This document shows positions 26,746-35,052 of a stretch of 64,000 nt of DNA, piece after piece (position 1 is the stretch's first letter; each line of letters starts with the position of its first letter). The notes below the pieces were generated by a model. It saw only the letters and a list, made by a program, of their open reading frames with translations, had not been told where the DNA came from and did not search any database. This DNA comes from Lentisalinibacter sp964427415. Lineage in GTDB: Bacteria > Pseudomonadota > Gammaproteobacteria > Steroidobacterales > Woeseiaceae. Both the position numbers and the translations under genes were made by a program. The stretch is from contig CAYRUH010000001.1 of the NCBI GenBank assembly GCA_964427415.1, positions 62,001-126,000 of the forward strand, written 5' to 3'.

Positions 26746-27489
26746 TCAGCGATGCAGGCTGGCCAGTTCGTAGTGGGTACGCATGTAACCGCCGGTGCGG
26801 CCGCGCAGGAACAGGAATTCGTCCGGCGTGCACCAGACATCGTAAGGCGGATGCTCCTGGGGCAGCCCGGGCGTGGATACAAAGCGGAAATGCAGCGCTT
26901 CGAACGTGCCCGCCCGCACCTCAATGGTCTCCTTGCCGACGTATTCCACGCCGATGCCGATGGAGAAGAGCATCGGGCCCGTCGCACCCCGATGATCCGG
27001 CGATGAGAGCAGGATGGGTTCGATGACCTGCACTCCGGGACCCTTGCTGCGGTCGTACAGGCGCAGATGCCAGGCGTCGCAGGCGATAGCGTGATTCTGG
27101 AAAGTCTCCAGCGGGCGCTCGAGTTCCATGCGCTGGGTGACCCGGCCCTCGGCGGCGGACCAGGTCTCGCACTCGGCATGATCGGCGGTGAAACGGAACC
27201 AGCCGCTGCCGGTGAAACGGTCGCCCACACTCAGCCGCACGAAACAGTCGGTGGGCATCCAGTCCGCGTCCACGCTGTAGGTGATGTCGCGCATCACGCT
27301 CGGTGCCTCGTCGATCTCGCAATGGGCTGTCACCGTCCGGCAACCGTCGGCGTGGACGTGGATCTGGAAGTTCTCGCGCCCGCGCTCCGTACCCTCGTGG
27401 CCGGACTTCGCACTCAGGTAGGCGATCTCGCCGAAGAGGCTCGCGTGGCCGCGCTGCAATACCAGTTCTTCGCTCGTCTCTTCGCTCAT
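26746..27489 (-). CDS. Protein of unknown function in an acyl-CoA catabolic operon
   Basis: I do not recognise this 247-residue soluble protein. It has no signal peptide or membrane helix, is beta-strand-rich and has scattered aromatic residues (YDVWCTPDEFLFLRGRTGGYMRTHYELASL at the C-terminus, split here across two strands). The layout resembles calycin-like or DUF3108-like barrels, but I cannot confirm homology. It lies between the CoA-transferase and the MFS gene, so a role in the same pathway, such as an isomerase or binding protein, is a guess from context. Confidence 0.7.
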   Translation of the reverse strand: MSEETSEELVLQRGHASLFGEIAYLSAKSGHEGTERGRENFQIHVHADGCRTVTAHCEIDEAPSVMRDITYSVDADWMPTDCFVRLSVGDRFTGSGWFRFTADHAECETWSAAEGRVTQRMELERPLETFQNHAIACDAWHLRLYDRSKGPGVQVIEPILLSSPDHRGATGPMLFSIGIGVEYVGKETIEVRAGTFEALHFRFVSTPGLPQEHPPYDVWCTPDEFLFLRGRTGGYMRTHYELASLHR

Positions 27490-27531
27490 CGGTATCTTCT
27501 CACTGTCTGTCTGCCACCGGTCCGCGCCCGT

Positions 27532-28719
27532 TCAGATCACGCCGTCGCCCCGGAGTCTCTCGATCTCTTCGCCCGTGTAGCCGAGTTCGCCAAGCAGTGC
27601 CGCGCTGTCGGCACCCAGTGCCGAGCCCGTCCGCCCGTGCGCACGCTCGCCATCGATGCGCACAGGATTGGCCAGGCTGCGGAACGAAGGGCGCTCCGGG
27701 TGGGGCGTAGCCTCCACCATGCCAACGGTATGGGCGAAGGGGTTGTCCAGCGCGGCGGGGACGTCGAGTACCGGCGCGGCCGGGATGCGGCCCTGCATGC
27801 GCTTCAGCCACTCGGCACTGTCCCGCTCGCCCAGCACCTCGTCCAGCACGCCGGTGAGTGCGTCCCGGTGCTCGTTGCGAGCGGCCAGGTCCCGGAAGCG
27901 GGGGTCCCCGGCCAGGTCGCTACGCCCGATGATCTCCAGCAGGATCTCCCAGAACTTCTGCGTCATGCACATGATGAAGATCCAGCCGTCCCGGGTGCGG
28001 CAAAGCTGGCTCGGCGAGGCATAGGGATGGGCGCCCCGGGCCAGACGCCCGGTCACGGCTCCCCGGTTCAGATACCAGGTGCCCGGATAAGTCAGCTGAT
28101 GCAGGGCCACGTCGAAAAGACTGACGTCGACGTCGCCGCCCTCCCCCGTGCGTTCGGCCTCGCGCAGCGCCGCGACCAGCCCCAGCGCACCGACCACGCC
28201 GGTCATGAAATCGATGATGGACAGTCCGAAACGCGCAGGCGGTGTGTCCGGTTCGCCGGTCAGCGAGAAAAAACCCGCCTCCGCCTGCATGAGGTAGTCG
28301 TAACCGGGCCAGTCCGCACGCTCATTGTCCCGACCGTAGGCGGAGATATGAGCGCAGACGATCGCCCGGTTGTGGGGTGCCAGCGCCGCGTAGTCCAGGC
28401 CGAGACGCGCCGGCTGGCTGCCGCGCAGATTGTTCATCACGGCGTCGCTGCGCGCCACCAGCTGGTGCAGGATATCCCGCCCCTGCGGCCGCTTCAGATC
28501 GAGGGTCAGGCTCCGTTTGCCCAGATTGAAAGTCTGGTAGTAGTCGCTGTCGTCCTCGCCCAGGCGCCAGGCCCCCATGTGCCGCGACGGGTCGCCGGTG
28601 CCGGGCTGTTCGACCTTGATGACCTGCGCGCCCAGGTTGGCCAGATACAGGCTGCCGTAGGGCCCGGCGCCGAATTGTTCGACGCTGAGGATGCGCAGAC
28701 CCGCAAGTGGCGCTTTCAC
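27532..28719 (-). CDS. Class III CoA-transferase (CaiB/BaiF family)
   Basis: This 395-residue enzyme is a formyl-CoA-transferase-type protein that moves CoA between carboxylic acids through an aspartyl anhydride. Seen are LRILSVEQFGAGPYGSLYLANLGAQVIKVEQP, NLRGSQPARLGLDY and the candidate catalytic Asp in LSIIDFMTGVVGALGL. The start is the GTG at 28719, which overlaps the acyl-CoA dehydrogenase stop as GTGA; the open frame continues upstream but the added residues lie antisense in the neighbour. The substrate is unknown. Confidence 0.9.
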   Translation of the reverse strand: MKAPLAGLRILSVEQFGAGPYGSLYLANLGAQVIKVEQPGTGDPSRHMGAWRLGEDDSDYYQTFNLGKRSLTLDLKRPQGRDILHQLVARSDAVMNNLRGSQPARLGLDYAALAPHNRAIVCAHISAYGRDNERADWPGYDYLMQAEAGFFSLTGEPDTPPARFGLSIIDFMTGVVGALGLVAALREAERTGEGGDVDVSLFDVALHQLTYPGTWYLNRGAVTGRLARGAHPYASPSQLCRTRDGWIFIMCMTQKFWEILLEIIGRSDLAGDPRFRDLAARNEHRDALTGVLDEVLGERDSAEWLKRMQGRIPAAPVLDVPAALDNPFAHTVGMVEATPHPERPSFRSLANPVRIDGERAHGRTGSALGADSAALLGELGYTGEEIERLRGDGVI

Positions 28720-29906
28720 AGACGGCGGCGCTCGATAAGCTGACGGGCGATGATGATGCGCTGCATCTCGTTCGTGCCCTCGCCGATGCACATCAGCGGC
28801 GCATCCCGGTACAGGCGCTCCACCTCGAACTCCGGCGAATAGCCATAGCCGCCGTGAATACGCATGCATTCGGTGGCATTCTCCAGCGCCGCCTCGGAGC
28901 AGAACAGCTTCGCCATGCCGGCTTCCATGTCGCAGCGCTCGCCCCGGTCGTACTTGGCCGCCGCCGCCATCATCAGCAGACGTCCCGCCTCGGTGCGCGT
29001 CGCCATGTCGCCGAGTTTCAGCTGGATGGCCTGGTGCTCGCAGATAGGCTTGCCGAAGGTCTTGCGTTCCTGGGAGTAGCGCACGGCCCGGTTGAGTGCC
29101 GATTGAGCGATGCCGACGCCCCGCGCGGCGATGTTGATGCGTCCGAGCTCGAGGCCGCCCACGGCCTGCAGGAAGCCGCGTCCCTCCTCGCCACCCACCA
29201 GCGCATCGGTGCCCACACGATAGCCGTCGAAGATCAGCTCAGCGCTGTCGATGCTCTTGTAGCCCAGCTTCGCGAGCTTGCGCCCGACGGTGAATCCCGG
29301 TGCCTTCTCCGCGACGAACAGACTCATCCCGCGATGGCGGGGTTCGGCCTCCGGGTCGGTCTTCACCAGCAGGGCGACGCAGTCACCGTGCAGGCCGTTC
29401 GAGATCCAGGTCTTGGTGCCGTTCACCACGTACTCGTCACCCTCCCGCAACGCCGTCGTACGAATGCCCTGCAGGTCCGTGCCGGCATCCGGTTCGGTGA
29501 GAGCGAGCCCGCCGCGCAACTGGCCCGTGGCAAACCGGGGCAGCCAGCGCTCGCGCTGCTCCTCAGTGCCGTAGCGCTCGACGCAGGCCGCCATCATCAG
29601 GTGGGAGTTGAAGATGCCGGTGGGCGCCATCCAGGCCTCGCTGATCAGCGCGACCAGACGGGCATAGGTGCGCGCGGTAAGCCCGAGACCGCCCCAGCGC
29701 TGGCTGATCGTGGCACCGAACAAGCCCAGGCCCTTCATCTGCTCGACGAGTTCGTGGGGGTACTCGTCCGCCAGGTCGTATTGCAGCGCGACCGGCCGTA
29801 CCTCCTGCTCGACCCAGCGCGCCACAGCATCCAGTATCGCTTCTTCCTCCTCGGCGCTGTAGCGGCCGTCGCCGTCGCCGTCGCCGTTCGTCGCAGTGTC
29901 GCTCAT
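28716..29906 (-). CDS. Acyl-CoA dehydrogenase
   Basis: This 396-residue FAD enzyme introduces a double bond into an acyl-CoA and passes electrons to ETF. Seen are LALTEPDAGTDLQGI, GTKTWISNG, AKLGYKSIDSAELIFDGYRV, the RKTFGKPICEHQAIQ signature and the C-terminal GEGTNEMQRIIIARQLI containing the likely catalytic Glu. It begins with an unusual Asp/Gly repeat (GDGDGDG). It sits second in the MaoC-led operon; etfBA lie 4.4 kb away. Confidence 0.93.
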   Translation of the reverse strand: MSDTATNGDGDGDGRYSAEEEEAILDAVARWVEQEVRPVALQYDLADEYPHELVEQMKGLGLFGATISQRWGGLGLTARTYARLVALISEAWMAPTGIFNSHLMMAACVERYGTEEQRERWLPRFATGQLRGGLALTEPDAGTDLQGIRTTALREGDEYVVNGTKTWISNGLHGDCVALLVKTDPEAEPRHRGMSLFVAEKAPGFTVGRKLAKLGYKSIDSAELIFDGYRVGTDALVGGEEGRGFLQAVGGLELGRINIAARGVGIAQSALNRAVRYSQERKTFGKPICEHQAIQLKLGDMATRTEAGRLLMMAAAAKYDRGERCDMEAGMAKLFCSEAALENATECMRIHGGYGYSPEFEVERLYRDAPLMCIGEGTNEMQRIIIARQLIERRRL

Positions 29907-29930
29907 GGGTGCTCCCGGGTCAGGGCGGCT

Positions 29931-30446
29931 TCAGTAATCGATGCGGTCGTCGACGGCATGGCCGCGCTTCGGCATCAGCATCGTACGTTCGAATTCGCAA
30001 ACCACCACGCCGTCCTGATTGCGGCCGATCGTGCGCACGGTCACGATGCCGGCTTGCGGGCGGGAACGGGATTCGCGCTTCTCCAGCACCTCGGTCTCGG
30101 CATACAGGGTATCGCCTGCGAACACCGGATGGGGCAGCCGGATCTCCTTCCAGCCCAGATTGGCGATAGCTTTCTGACTGACGTCGCTCACACTCATGCC
30201 CACCAGCAGCGACAGCGTGAACGGGCTCGCCACCAGGTTGCGGCCGAACTCGGACGCGGCGCCGTAGCGCTCGTCAAAATGCAGCGGGTGGGTGTTCATG
30301 GTGAGCAGGGTGAACCAGGTGTTCTCGGTGGCCGTCACGGTGCGGCCCGGGCGGTGCTCGTAGACGGCGCCGGGCTCGAATTCCTCGAAGTAGCGGCCGA
30401 AGCTCTCGCGGTAGCGTTTCGGGCCGACCTCCCTGCTGGTGTGCAT
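29931..30446 (-). CDS. MaoC-family enoyl-CoA hydratase/dehydratase
   Basis: This 171-residue hot-dog-fold protein resembles MaoC dehydratases, including mesaconyl-CoA and methylmalyl-CoA hydratases. The hydratase motif is NTHPLHFDERYG (about residues 48-60), followed by LVASPFTLSLLVGMS and the VFAGDTLYAETEVLEK strand. The start is the ATG at 30446 with a strong AGAGGAGA ribosome-binding site. It heads the operon with acyl-CoA dehydrogenase, CoA-transferase, the unknown protein and MFS. Confidence 0.88.
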   Translation of the reverse strand: MHTSREVGPKRYRESFGRYFEEFEPGAVYEHRPGRTVTATENTWFTLLTMNTHPLHFDERYGAASEFGRNLVASPFTLSLLVGMSVSDVSQKAIANLGWKEIRLPHPVFAGDTLYAETEVLEKRESRSRPQAGIVTVRTIGRNQDGVVVCEFERTMLMPKRGHAVDDRIDY

Positions 30447-30593
30447 GGTTCTCCTCTGCGCCATTGCAGCGCGGCGCTTGCCTTCCCATCGGCTACGCGG
30501 TTCGGGCTGTGGGCTGTGGGCTGCCCGTCGGGGGCGGTTGCCGGCGAATGCTACTATCTGAGCGCCCCGATGTGTACTTGAGAGGAGACGCCG

Positions 30594-30896
30594 ATGACCA
30601 TGGCAGCCTGGCTGCGGGACGGGCCGGAGGGCGCGGCGATACGCCGTCGCCTGCTCTCCGCCCATCTCTATTTCGTCGAAGCCCATCTCGACACCATCCT
30701 GGTCGCCGGACCCCTGTTCGACAGGCCCGACGGTGAGATGACGGGGAGTCTCTACGTGCTCGACGTCGGCGATCGGTGGCAAACCATCGCTTTCCTGGAA
30801 CGCGACCCTTACTACGGCGCCGGGCTCTGGGACGAGATCGACGTGCGACCGTTCCGCGGCGCGGCCGGCCGCTGGGTCGGCGGGCGCAACTGGTAG
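30594..30896 (+). CDS. YciI-family protein
   Basis: This 100-residue protein has the YciI/ferredoxin-like dimeric alpha-beta barrel fold, with the His of LLSAHLYFVEAH and the D of YVLDVGDR that mark the family. It may be a small hydrolase or dehalogenase, but the reaction is not known. The start is the ATG at 30594 with GAGAGGAGA upstream; a second ATG lies two codons later. It is divergent from the MaoC operon, which suggests a link to that pathway. Confidence 0.8.
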   Translation: MTMAAWLRDGPEGAAIRRRLLSAHLYFVEAHLDTILVAGPLFDRPDGEMTGSLYVLDVGDRWQTIAFLERDPYYGAGLWDEIDVRPFRGAAGRWVGGRNW

Positions 30897-30902
30897 TGCC
30901 CC

Positions 30903-32486
30903 TCAGGCGAGTCCCAGCACGCCGGGGTTGATCAGCCCGCCCGGGTCCACCTGCCGCTTGACGGCCTGCAGGAGCGCCCAGGCGCCGGGGTCTCTGCCGG
31001 CCCGGTAACGGTAGAACTTGCCGATCTGGAAACTGGTCGCACCGGCCTCGTGGAACAGCATGGCGAGTTCGTCTTTCAGCAGCGCCGCCAGCGCGGCGGC
31101 CTCGGGATTCTCCTTGCCGACGGGCAGGCGCGCGAGATGGGCCTCGTCCATCACCCGCTCGTGGAAGGCTGTCCGCTCGCCGGGCCAGTACAGGCACGGC
31201 TCGATCAGCAATGCATGGTTCGAGATGGTGCAGAACAGGTAACCGTGATTCACGCCGAATCGCTTGGCCTCCTGGCCGTGGCGTTCGAACAGGGCCTCAA
31301 GGCGCGCATACAGACCCGGCGCCTCGGACGGCGGCACGATACCGTGCACCGGTGCCCAGCGTTCACCCGCCGGGCCAAGCATGCTGTTGACCTCGGCGAA
31401 GGGGTTCGCCCGCATCACCTTCGGTACGGCGTTCTCGATCTCCGTGCCCGCGCCGTCGACCGCCGCGCGCACGGCTGCGGCGCCGGCCGCCGCATCCGCG
31501 GCATCCCTGCCGTCCACGCTGACATGCAGCGAATACGCCACGTCGTCCAGGAAGCCCCGGCCCGATTTCGCGAGCTTGAGGCCGTCCCGCAGGCCCCTGG
31601 CGAGCGAGCCGGCGCCGCCCACGACCTTGCCGAGGGTCTTCACGTCCTCGGCCAGACTGGAGCGTTTCATTCTGAGCGACTGCAGGTAGGGATCGAAGGC
31701 GAAGACCTCGGAGGCGGCCTCGCTGCGCGCCACGGCCGACATCGCGCGGAACAGGGCCGCGGCGTCCGGCAGCGACCAGGAGAGATACTCGGCCGCCGGC
31801 GGACGGCGGATCAGGCGCAGGCTCGCTTCCGTCTTGAGTCCCAGCGCCCCGCAGTCGCCGGTGAACAGGCCGGTGAGATCGGGCCCGTGATAGCGGAAGA
31901 ACGGGCGCGCATGCCCGGTCGCGGCGCTGCCGGTCACGATCCGGCTGCCGTCCGCCGCGATCACCTCCAGGCCCAGCACGCTGTCCTGGGCCGTGCCGTA
32001 ACGCCCCGAGCCGAGGAAGATGCTGCCTTGGGAGAGCGCTCCACCCACGGTCGCGCGGATGCCCGAGAGCGGCCCCCAGTAAGGCGTGCGTACCCCCTCT
32101 TCGGCCAGCCGCTCGTTCAGCGCCGCCCAGGTGCAGCCGGCCTGCACCCGCACGTAGTTGTCCTGTGTGTTCACCTCCAGCACCCGGTCCAGCCGCCGGC
32201 TGTCGACGATCACGGTGTTGGCGCTGATGGGCAGATAGGCATCGGTGTAGGACATACCGCCACCGCGCGCGATCACGGCATAGCCCGCCCGCGTGGTCGC
32301 CGCCACGACCGCTGCGAGCTCGTCGGCGTCCGCGGGCGCTGCCACGGCGGCCGCGGTGGCGCCGTTGCGATAGACGTCGTGGGAGAAGAACGCGCGCTCG
32401 GCCGGTTCGGTGGAAACGAAGCCGGCGCCACAGATGGCCTCGAGCTGCCGGATCAGGCCCTGTTCTTCTGAGTAATCGGCGACCAT
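30903..32486 (-). CDS. FAD-linked oxidase/dehydrogenase (VAO/GlcD type)
   Basis: This 527-residue flavoenzyme has a PCMH-type FAD-binding domain (about 30-230; VIARGGGMSYTDAYLPIS, VIVDSRRLDRVLEVNT, GDCGALGLKTEASLRLIRRP) and a VAO/GlcD-type cap domain, ending VDPGGLINPGVLGL. The substrate is probably a hydroxy acid, alcohol or phenol; nothing in the sequence decides it. The start is the ATG at 32486, without a clear ribosome-binding site. An 18-bp palindrome lies 37-54 bases upstream. It converges with the YciI gene (6-base gap). Confidence 0.85.
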   Translation of the reverse strand: MVADYSEEQGLIRQLEAICGAGFVSTEPAERAFFSHDVYRNGATAAAVAAPADADELAAVVAATTRAGYAVIARGGGMSYTDAYLPISANTVIVDSRRLDRVLEVNTQDNYVRVQAGCTWAALNERLAEEGVRTPYWGPLSGIRATVGGALSQGSIFLGSGRYGTAQDSVLGLEVIAADGSRIVTGSAATGHARPFFRYHGPDLTGLFTGDCGALGLKTEASLRLIRRPPAAEYLSWSLPDAAALFRAMSAVARSEAASEVFAFDPYLQSLRMKRSSLAEDVKTLGKVVGGAGSLARGLRDGLKLAKSGRGFLDDVAYSLHVSVDGRDAADAAAGAAAVRAAVDGAGTEIENAVPKVMRANPFAEVNSMLGPAGERWAPVHGIVPPSEAPGLYARLEALFERHGQEAKRFGVNHGYLFCTISNHALLIEPCLYWPGERTAFHERVMDEAHLARLPVGKENPEAAALAALLKDELAMLFHEAGATSFQIGKFYRYRAGRDPGAWALLQAVKRQVDPGGLINPGVLGLA

Positions 32487-32522
32487 GTAGCGATTTCGTG
32501 CGCAAGCCCGCGCGCATTTATG

Positions 32523-32540
32523 TGTCAGGATGGCCTGACA
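32523..32540. promoter_or_regulatory. 18-bp palindrome, candidate operator
   Basis: TGTCAGG and CCTGACA are perfect 7-base arms separated by 4 bases, 37-54 bases upstream of the flavoenzyme start. The size and place suit a dimeric repressor. No regulator gene is adjacent. Confidence 0.5.
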
Positions 32541-32643
32541 ATTTAGGCTCTCGAACGGGAAAGTCAAATCCGCTGCCCGCGGCCCCGTCGTGCTTTTTTC
32601 CAGTGCGCCAGTCACGGCGCTACGCGCCATGCCTGGCGCACTC

Positions 32644-32680
32644 AATAAAAACCCGGGTGACCCTGACGGGCCACCCGGGT
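32644..32680 (-). terminator. Rho-independent terminator, minus strand
   Basis: A perfect 9-bp stem (ACCCGGGTG at 32651-32659 with CACCCGGGT at 32672-32680) and a 12-base loop are followed on the minus strand by TTTTATT. It lies 48 bases after the stop of the degraded ORF at 32728-33018 and serves no intact gene. Confidence 0.8.
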
Positions 32681-32727
32681 GGGTCCGCACGGAGATGATG
32701 CGCGGATCGCGAGACAGGCCGGACCCG

Positions 32728-33018
32728 CTATCGCGGGCTGGGTATCGGCCTGTCCAGCTCCTCGACCCCGGCATCCGGCACTTTGGCCGGCTGCGGAGCC
32801 CTTTGTTCGTCGGCCTCCACGCGGCCGAAGTGGACCATCAGCGTGTCGACGTCGCGGTCACTGACCTCGCGGTTCGCGGCGATCCGCAGCTCACGCTGCA
32901 CCGGATCGCCGACGAGGATCCCATCGCCGCCCCAGGGGCGGAGACGCGTATCCCGCGTCCTGAAGGCGATGCGCCAATCGGTCCCGAGGCTCGCGGCGGC
33001 ACCGGTCAGCGTGATCAG
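32728..33018 (-). pseudogene. Degraded ORF remnant, family not recognised
   Basis: On the minus strand 96 codons are open and end at a TAG (32728-32730), with two in-frame TGA codons just upstream of 33018 and no ATG or GTG near the 5' end. The codons have high GC at third position like real genes here, and the product reads smoothly (GTDWRIAFRTRDTRLRPW, GILVGDPVQRELRIAANREV, DTLMVHFGRVEADEQ). A good terminator follows. I interpret it as the 3' end of a broken gene. I do not recognise the family. A complete gene with an unusual CTG start is less likely. Confidence 0.45.
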
Positions 33019-33172
33019 TCAGGCTCGCTTGCGGGCGGGTCACCGCAGGCTCAGGTGCGACCGGTCGAGCGGCGTCTAGTCTCTGACGGATCGCGCGAAG
33101 ATGCAATCGCTAGCGGGTTCGAACAGCGCTTCCGGGGCGGCTTCCGCGCGCGCTCCAGTGGTCGCAGGAACC

Positions 33173-33227
33173 AATAAAATAAATCAAATAATCACTTTAA
33201 GTACCTAATATTATTTAATATAATTAG
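33173..33227. other. AT-rich tract
   Basis: About 55 bases contain only six G or C in an otherwise strongly GC-rich window. The tract lies between the sulfurtransferase 3' end and the degraded ORF. It codes for nothing visible and could be a relic promoter of the broken gene or a recombination scar. Confidence 0.5.
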
Positions 33228-33322
33228 GGCTCATGGTAAGGATGACGCCTTGCCCGGACCTGCTGTTGCAGAAATAAGACAAAGGCCGACGCGACCGGTC
33301 TCCGGCGCCCGGTGCGCGCCGT

Positions 33323-34171
33323 TCAGTCCGGGGCAGTGGCGACCGGACGCTTCGGGTCGCGGATCCACTCGCTCCAGCTGCCCGGGTACAGGCGGGGCTC
33401 GGGCAAGCCGGCAAGCGCGGCGGCGAGGATCGTATGGCAGGCGGTCACGCCGGAGCCGCACAGCGCAATCGCCGCGCCGCGCTCATCCACGCCGAGAGCC
33501 GCCAGGCGCGCGGCCAGGTCGGGACCGGGCAGGAAGCGGCCATCGTCGTCCAGGCTGGCGGAGAACGGGTGGTTGATCGAACCGGGAATATGCCCGGCCA
33601 CGCTGTCGATCGGCTCCCGATGGCCGAGGAAGCGCTCCCGGGCCCGCGCGTCGATCACCGGCAGTCCCGCCGCCAGCGCCTCGATCACCGCGCCGGTCTC
33701 GGCCACCCGCTTCGGGTCGGGCCGCACCGGGTACGCGGGCGCCCGCGGTGGCGATGGCTCGGCCATGGTCAGCGGATGCCCCGCCGCGCGCCAGGCATCG
33801 ATACCGCCGTCCAGCACCCGTCGCCGCTTGTGGCCCAACCAGCCCAGCATCCACCAAAGCCGTGACGCCAGCGCCCCGGAGGCGTCGTCGTAGGCCACCA
33901 CCAGTGTCTCCGGGCCGATACCCCAGGCGCCGAGCTGTGCCGCGAAGAACTCCGGTTCCGGCAGCGGATGACGGCCGCTGAGCGACGTCACCGGCCCCGC
34001 CAGATCGTCGTCGAGATGCGCGTAGACCGCGGCGGGCAGGTGCCCCTCCCGGTACGCACGGCGTCCCGCCTCCGGGTCCGACAGCGCGAAACGGCAGTCC
34101 ACGAGCCGCAGGCGGTCGTCGGCGACCCGGCCAGCGACCTCGGCCGGGTCTATCAGAGGAGTTTCGGACAT
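33323..34171 (-). CDS. Thiosulfate / 3-mercaptopyruvate sulfurtransferase (two rhodanese domains)
   Basis: This 282-residue enzyme has two rhodanese domains: an inactive N-terminal one (LVDCRFALSD, VVAYDDASGALASRLWWML) and an active C-terminal one with Cys in IALCGSGVTACHTIL. The CGSGV(T/S)A loop is the SseA/mercaptopyruvate type. The start is the ATG at 34171; a longer in-frame start (34261) would run through the promoter region shared with etfB. Confidence 0.92.
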   Translation of the reverse strand: MSETPLIDPAEVAGRVADDRLRLVDCRFALSDPEAGRRAYREGHLPAAVYAHLDDDLAGPVTSLSGRHPLPEPEFFAAQLGAWGIGPETLVVAYDDASGALASRLWWMLGWLGHKRRRVLDGGIDAWRAAGHPLTMAEPSPPRAPAYPVRPDPKRVAETGAVIEALAAGLPVIDARARERFLGHREPIDSVAGHIPGSINHPFSASLDDDGRFLPGPDLAARLAALGVDERGAAIALCGSGVTACHTILAAALAGLPEPRLYPGSWSEWIRDPKRPVATAPD

Positions 34172-34212
34172 TGGATGGTCGACGGTTGCCGTTTTCGCTG
34201 CATTGCAGCACC

Positions 34213-34240
34213 TTGTCACTCCGGCGTCGGTCAGTGACAA
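34213..34240. promoter_or_regulatory. 28-bp inverted repeat in the sulfurtransferase/etfB divergent gap
   Basis: TTGTCACT and AGTGACAA are perfect 8-base arms separated by 12 bases, about 63 bases before the etfB start and 42 bases before the sulfurtransferase start. It is a candidate operator for a dimeric regulator of etfBA. The regulator is unknown. Confidence 0.5.
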
Positions 34241-34302
34241 TAACGTGTTTGCATGTGTCATCCAACAAGGGTGTGATCGCGTACTCCCGAGGAGAAGTAT
34301 TC

Positions 34303-35052
34303 GTGGACAAGATTCTGGTAGGACTGAAGCGGGTGGTGGACTACAACGTCCGCGTGCGGGTCAAATCGGACGGCAGCGGCGTGGAGACGGAAGGGGTGAA
34401 GATGAGCATCAACCCCTTCGACGAGATCGCACTCGAAGAGGCGCTGCGCATCAAGGAGCGCGGCGACGCCAGCGAGGTCGTGGTGGTCTCCATCGGGCCC
34501 GGAGAGGCTCAGCAGCAGTTGCGCACCGGCCTCGCCATGGGCGCCGACCGTGCCATCCTGGTCGAGACCGCTGAAGCCGTCGACCCCCTCAGCGCCGCCA
34601 GGGTCTTCAAGGCACTGATCGACAGGGAAGTGCCGGAACTCGTCATCCTCGGCAAGCAGGCCATCGATAACGACGCCAACCAGACCGGTCAGATGCTGGC
34701 TGCGCTCTGGGACAGGCCGCAGGCCACGTTCTGCTCGGGCCTGGAGATTGCGGATGGCAAGGCGAAGATCACTCGTGAGGTAGACGTCGGCCTGGAGGTG
34801 ATCGAGGTGGATCTGCCCGCCGTGGTCACCGCGGATCTGCGCCTGAACGAACCGCGCTACGTAAAGCTGCCCGACATCATGAAGGCGAAGAAGAAGCCGC
34901 TCGAGACCATGAGCACCGACGACCTGGGGGTCAGCGTGGGGGCCGACTTCGAGGTCACCGCCTATGAGCCGCCACCCCAGCGGCAGAAGGGCATCATGGT
35001 GGAAGACGTCGCCGGTCTGGTTAACGCACTGAAGGAAAAGGGGCTGGTCTGA
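34303..35052 (+). CDS. etfB: Electron transfer flavoprotein beta subunit
   Basis: EtfB binds AMP and, with EtfA, carries electrons from acyl-CoA dehydrogenases to ETF-ubiquinone oxidoreductase. The 249-residue protein begins DKILVGLKRVVDYNVRVRV and has the EtfB signature (VDLPAVVTADLRLNEPRY) and AMP-site segment KQAIDNDANQTGQM. The start is the GTG at 34303 with a strong GAGGAGAAG site; the open frame upstream is not conserved. It overlaps etfA by one base. Confidence 0.96.
   Translation: MDKILVGLKRVVDYNVRVRVKSDGSGVETEGVKMSINPFDEIALEEALRIKERGDASEVVVVSIGPGEAQQQLRTGLAMGADRAILVETAEAVDPLSAARVFKALIDREVPELVILGKQAIDNDANQTGQMLAALWDRPQATFCSGLEIADGKAKITREVDVGLEVIEVDLPAVVTADLRLNEPRYVKLPDIMKAKKKPLETMSTDDLGVSVGADFEVTAYEPPPQRQKGIMVEDVAGLVNALKEKGLV

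Noticed and set aside
33112..33130. GGTTCGAAC, resembling a tRNA T-loop
   Set aside because: The flanking bases do not form a five-pair T-stem, and no acceptor or anticodon stem is visible.
32590..33177. Plus-strand open frame of 195 codons in the flavoenzyme/sulfurtransferase gap
   Set aside because: It runs through the minus-strand terminator and shows no domain. The minus-strand frame reads better.
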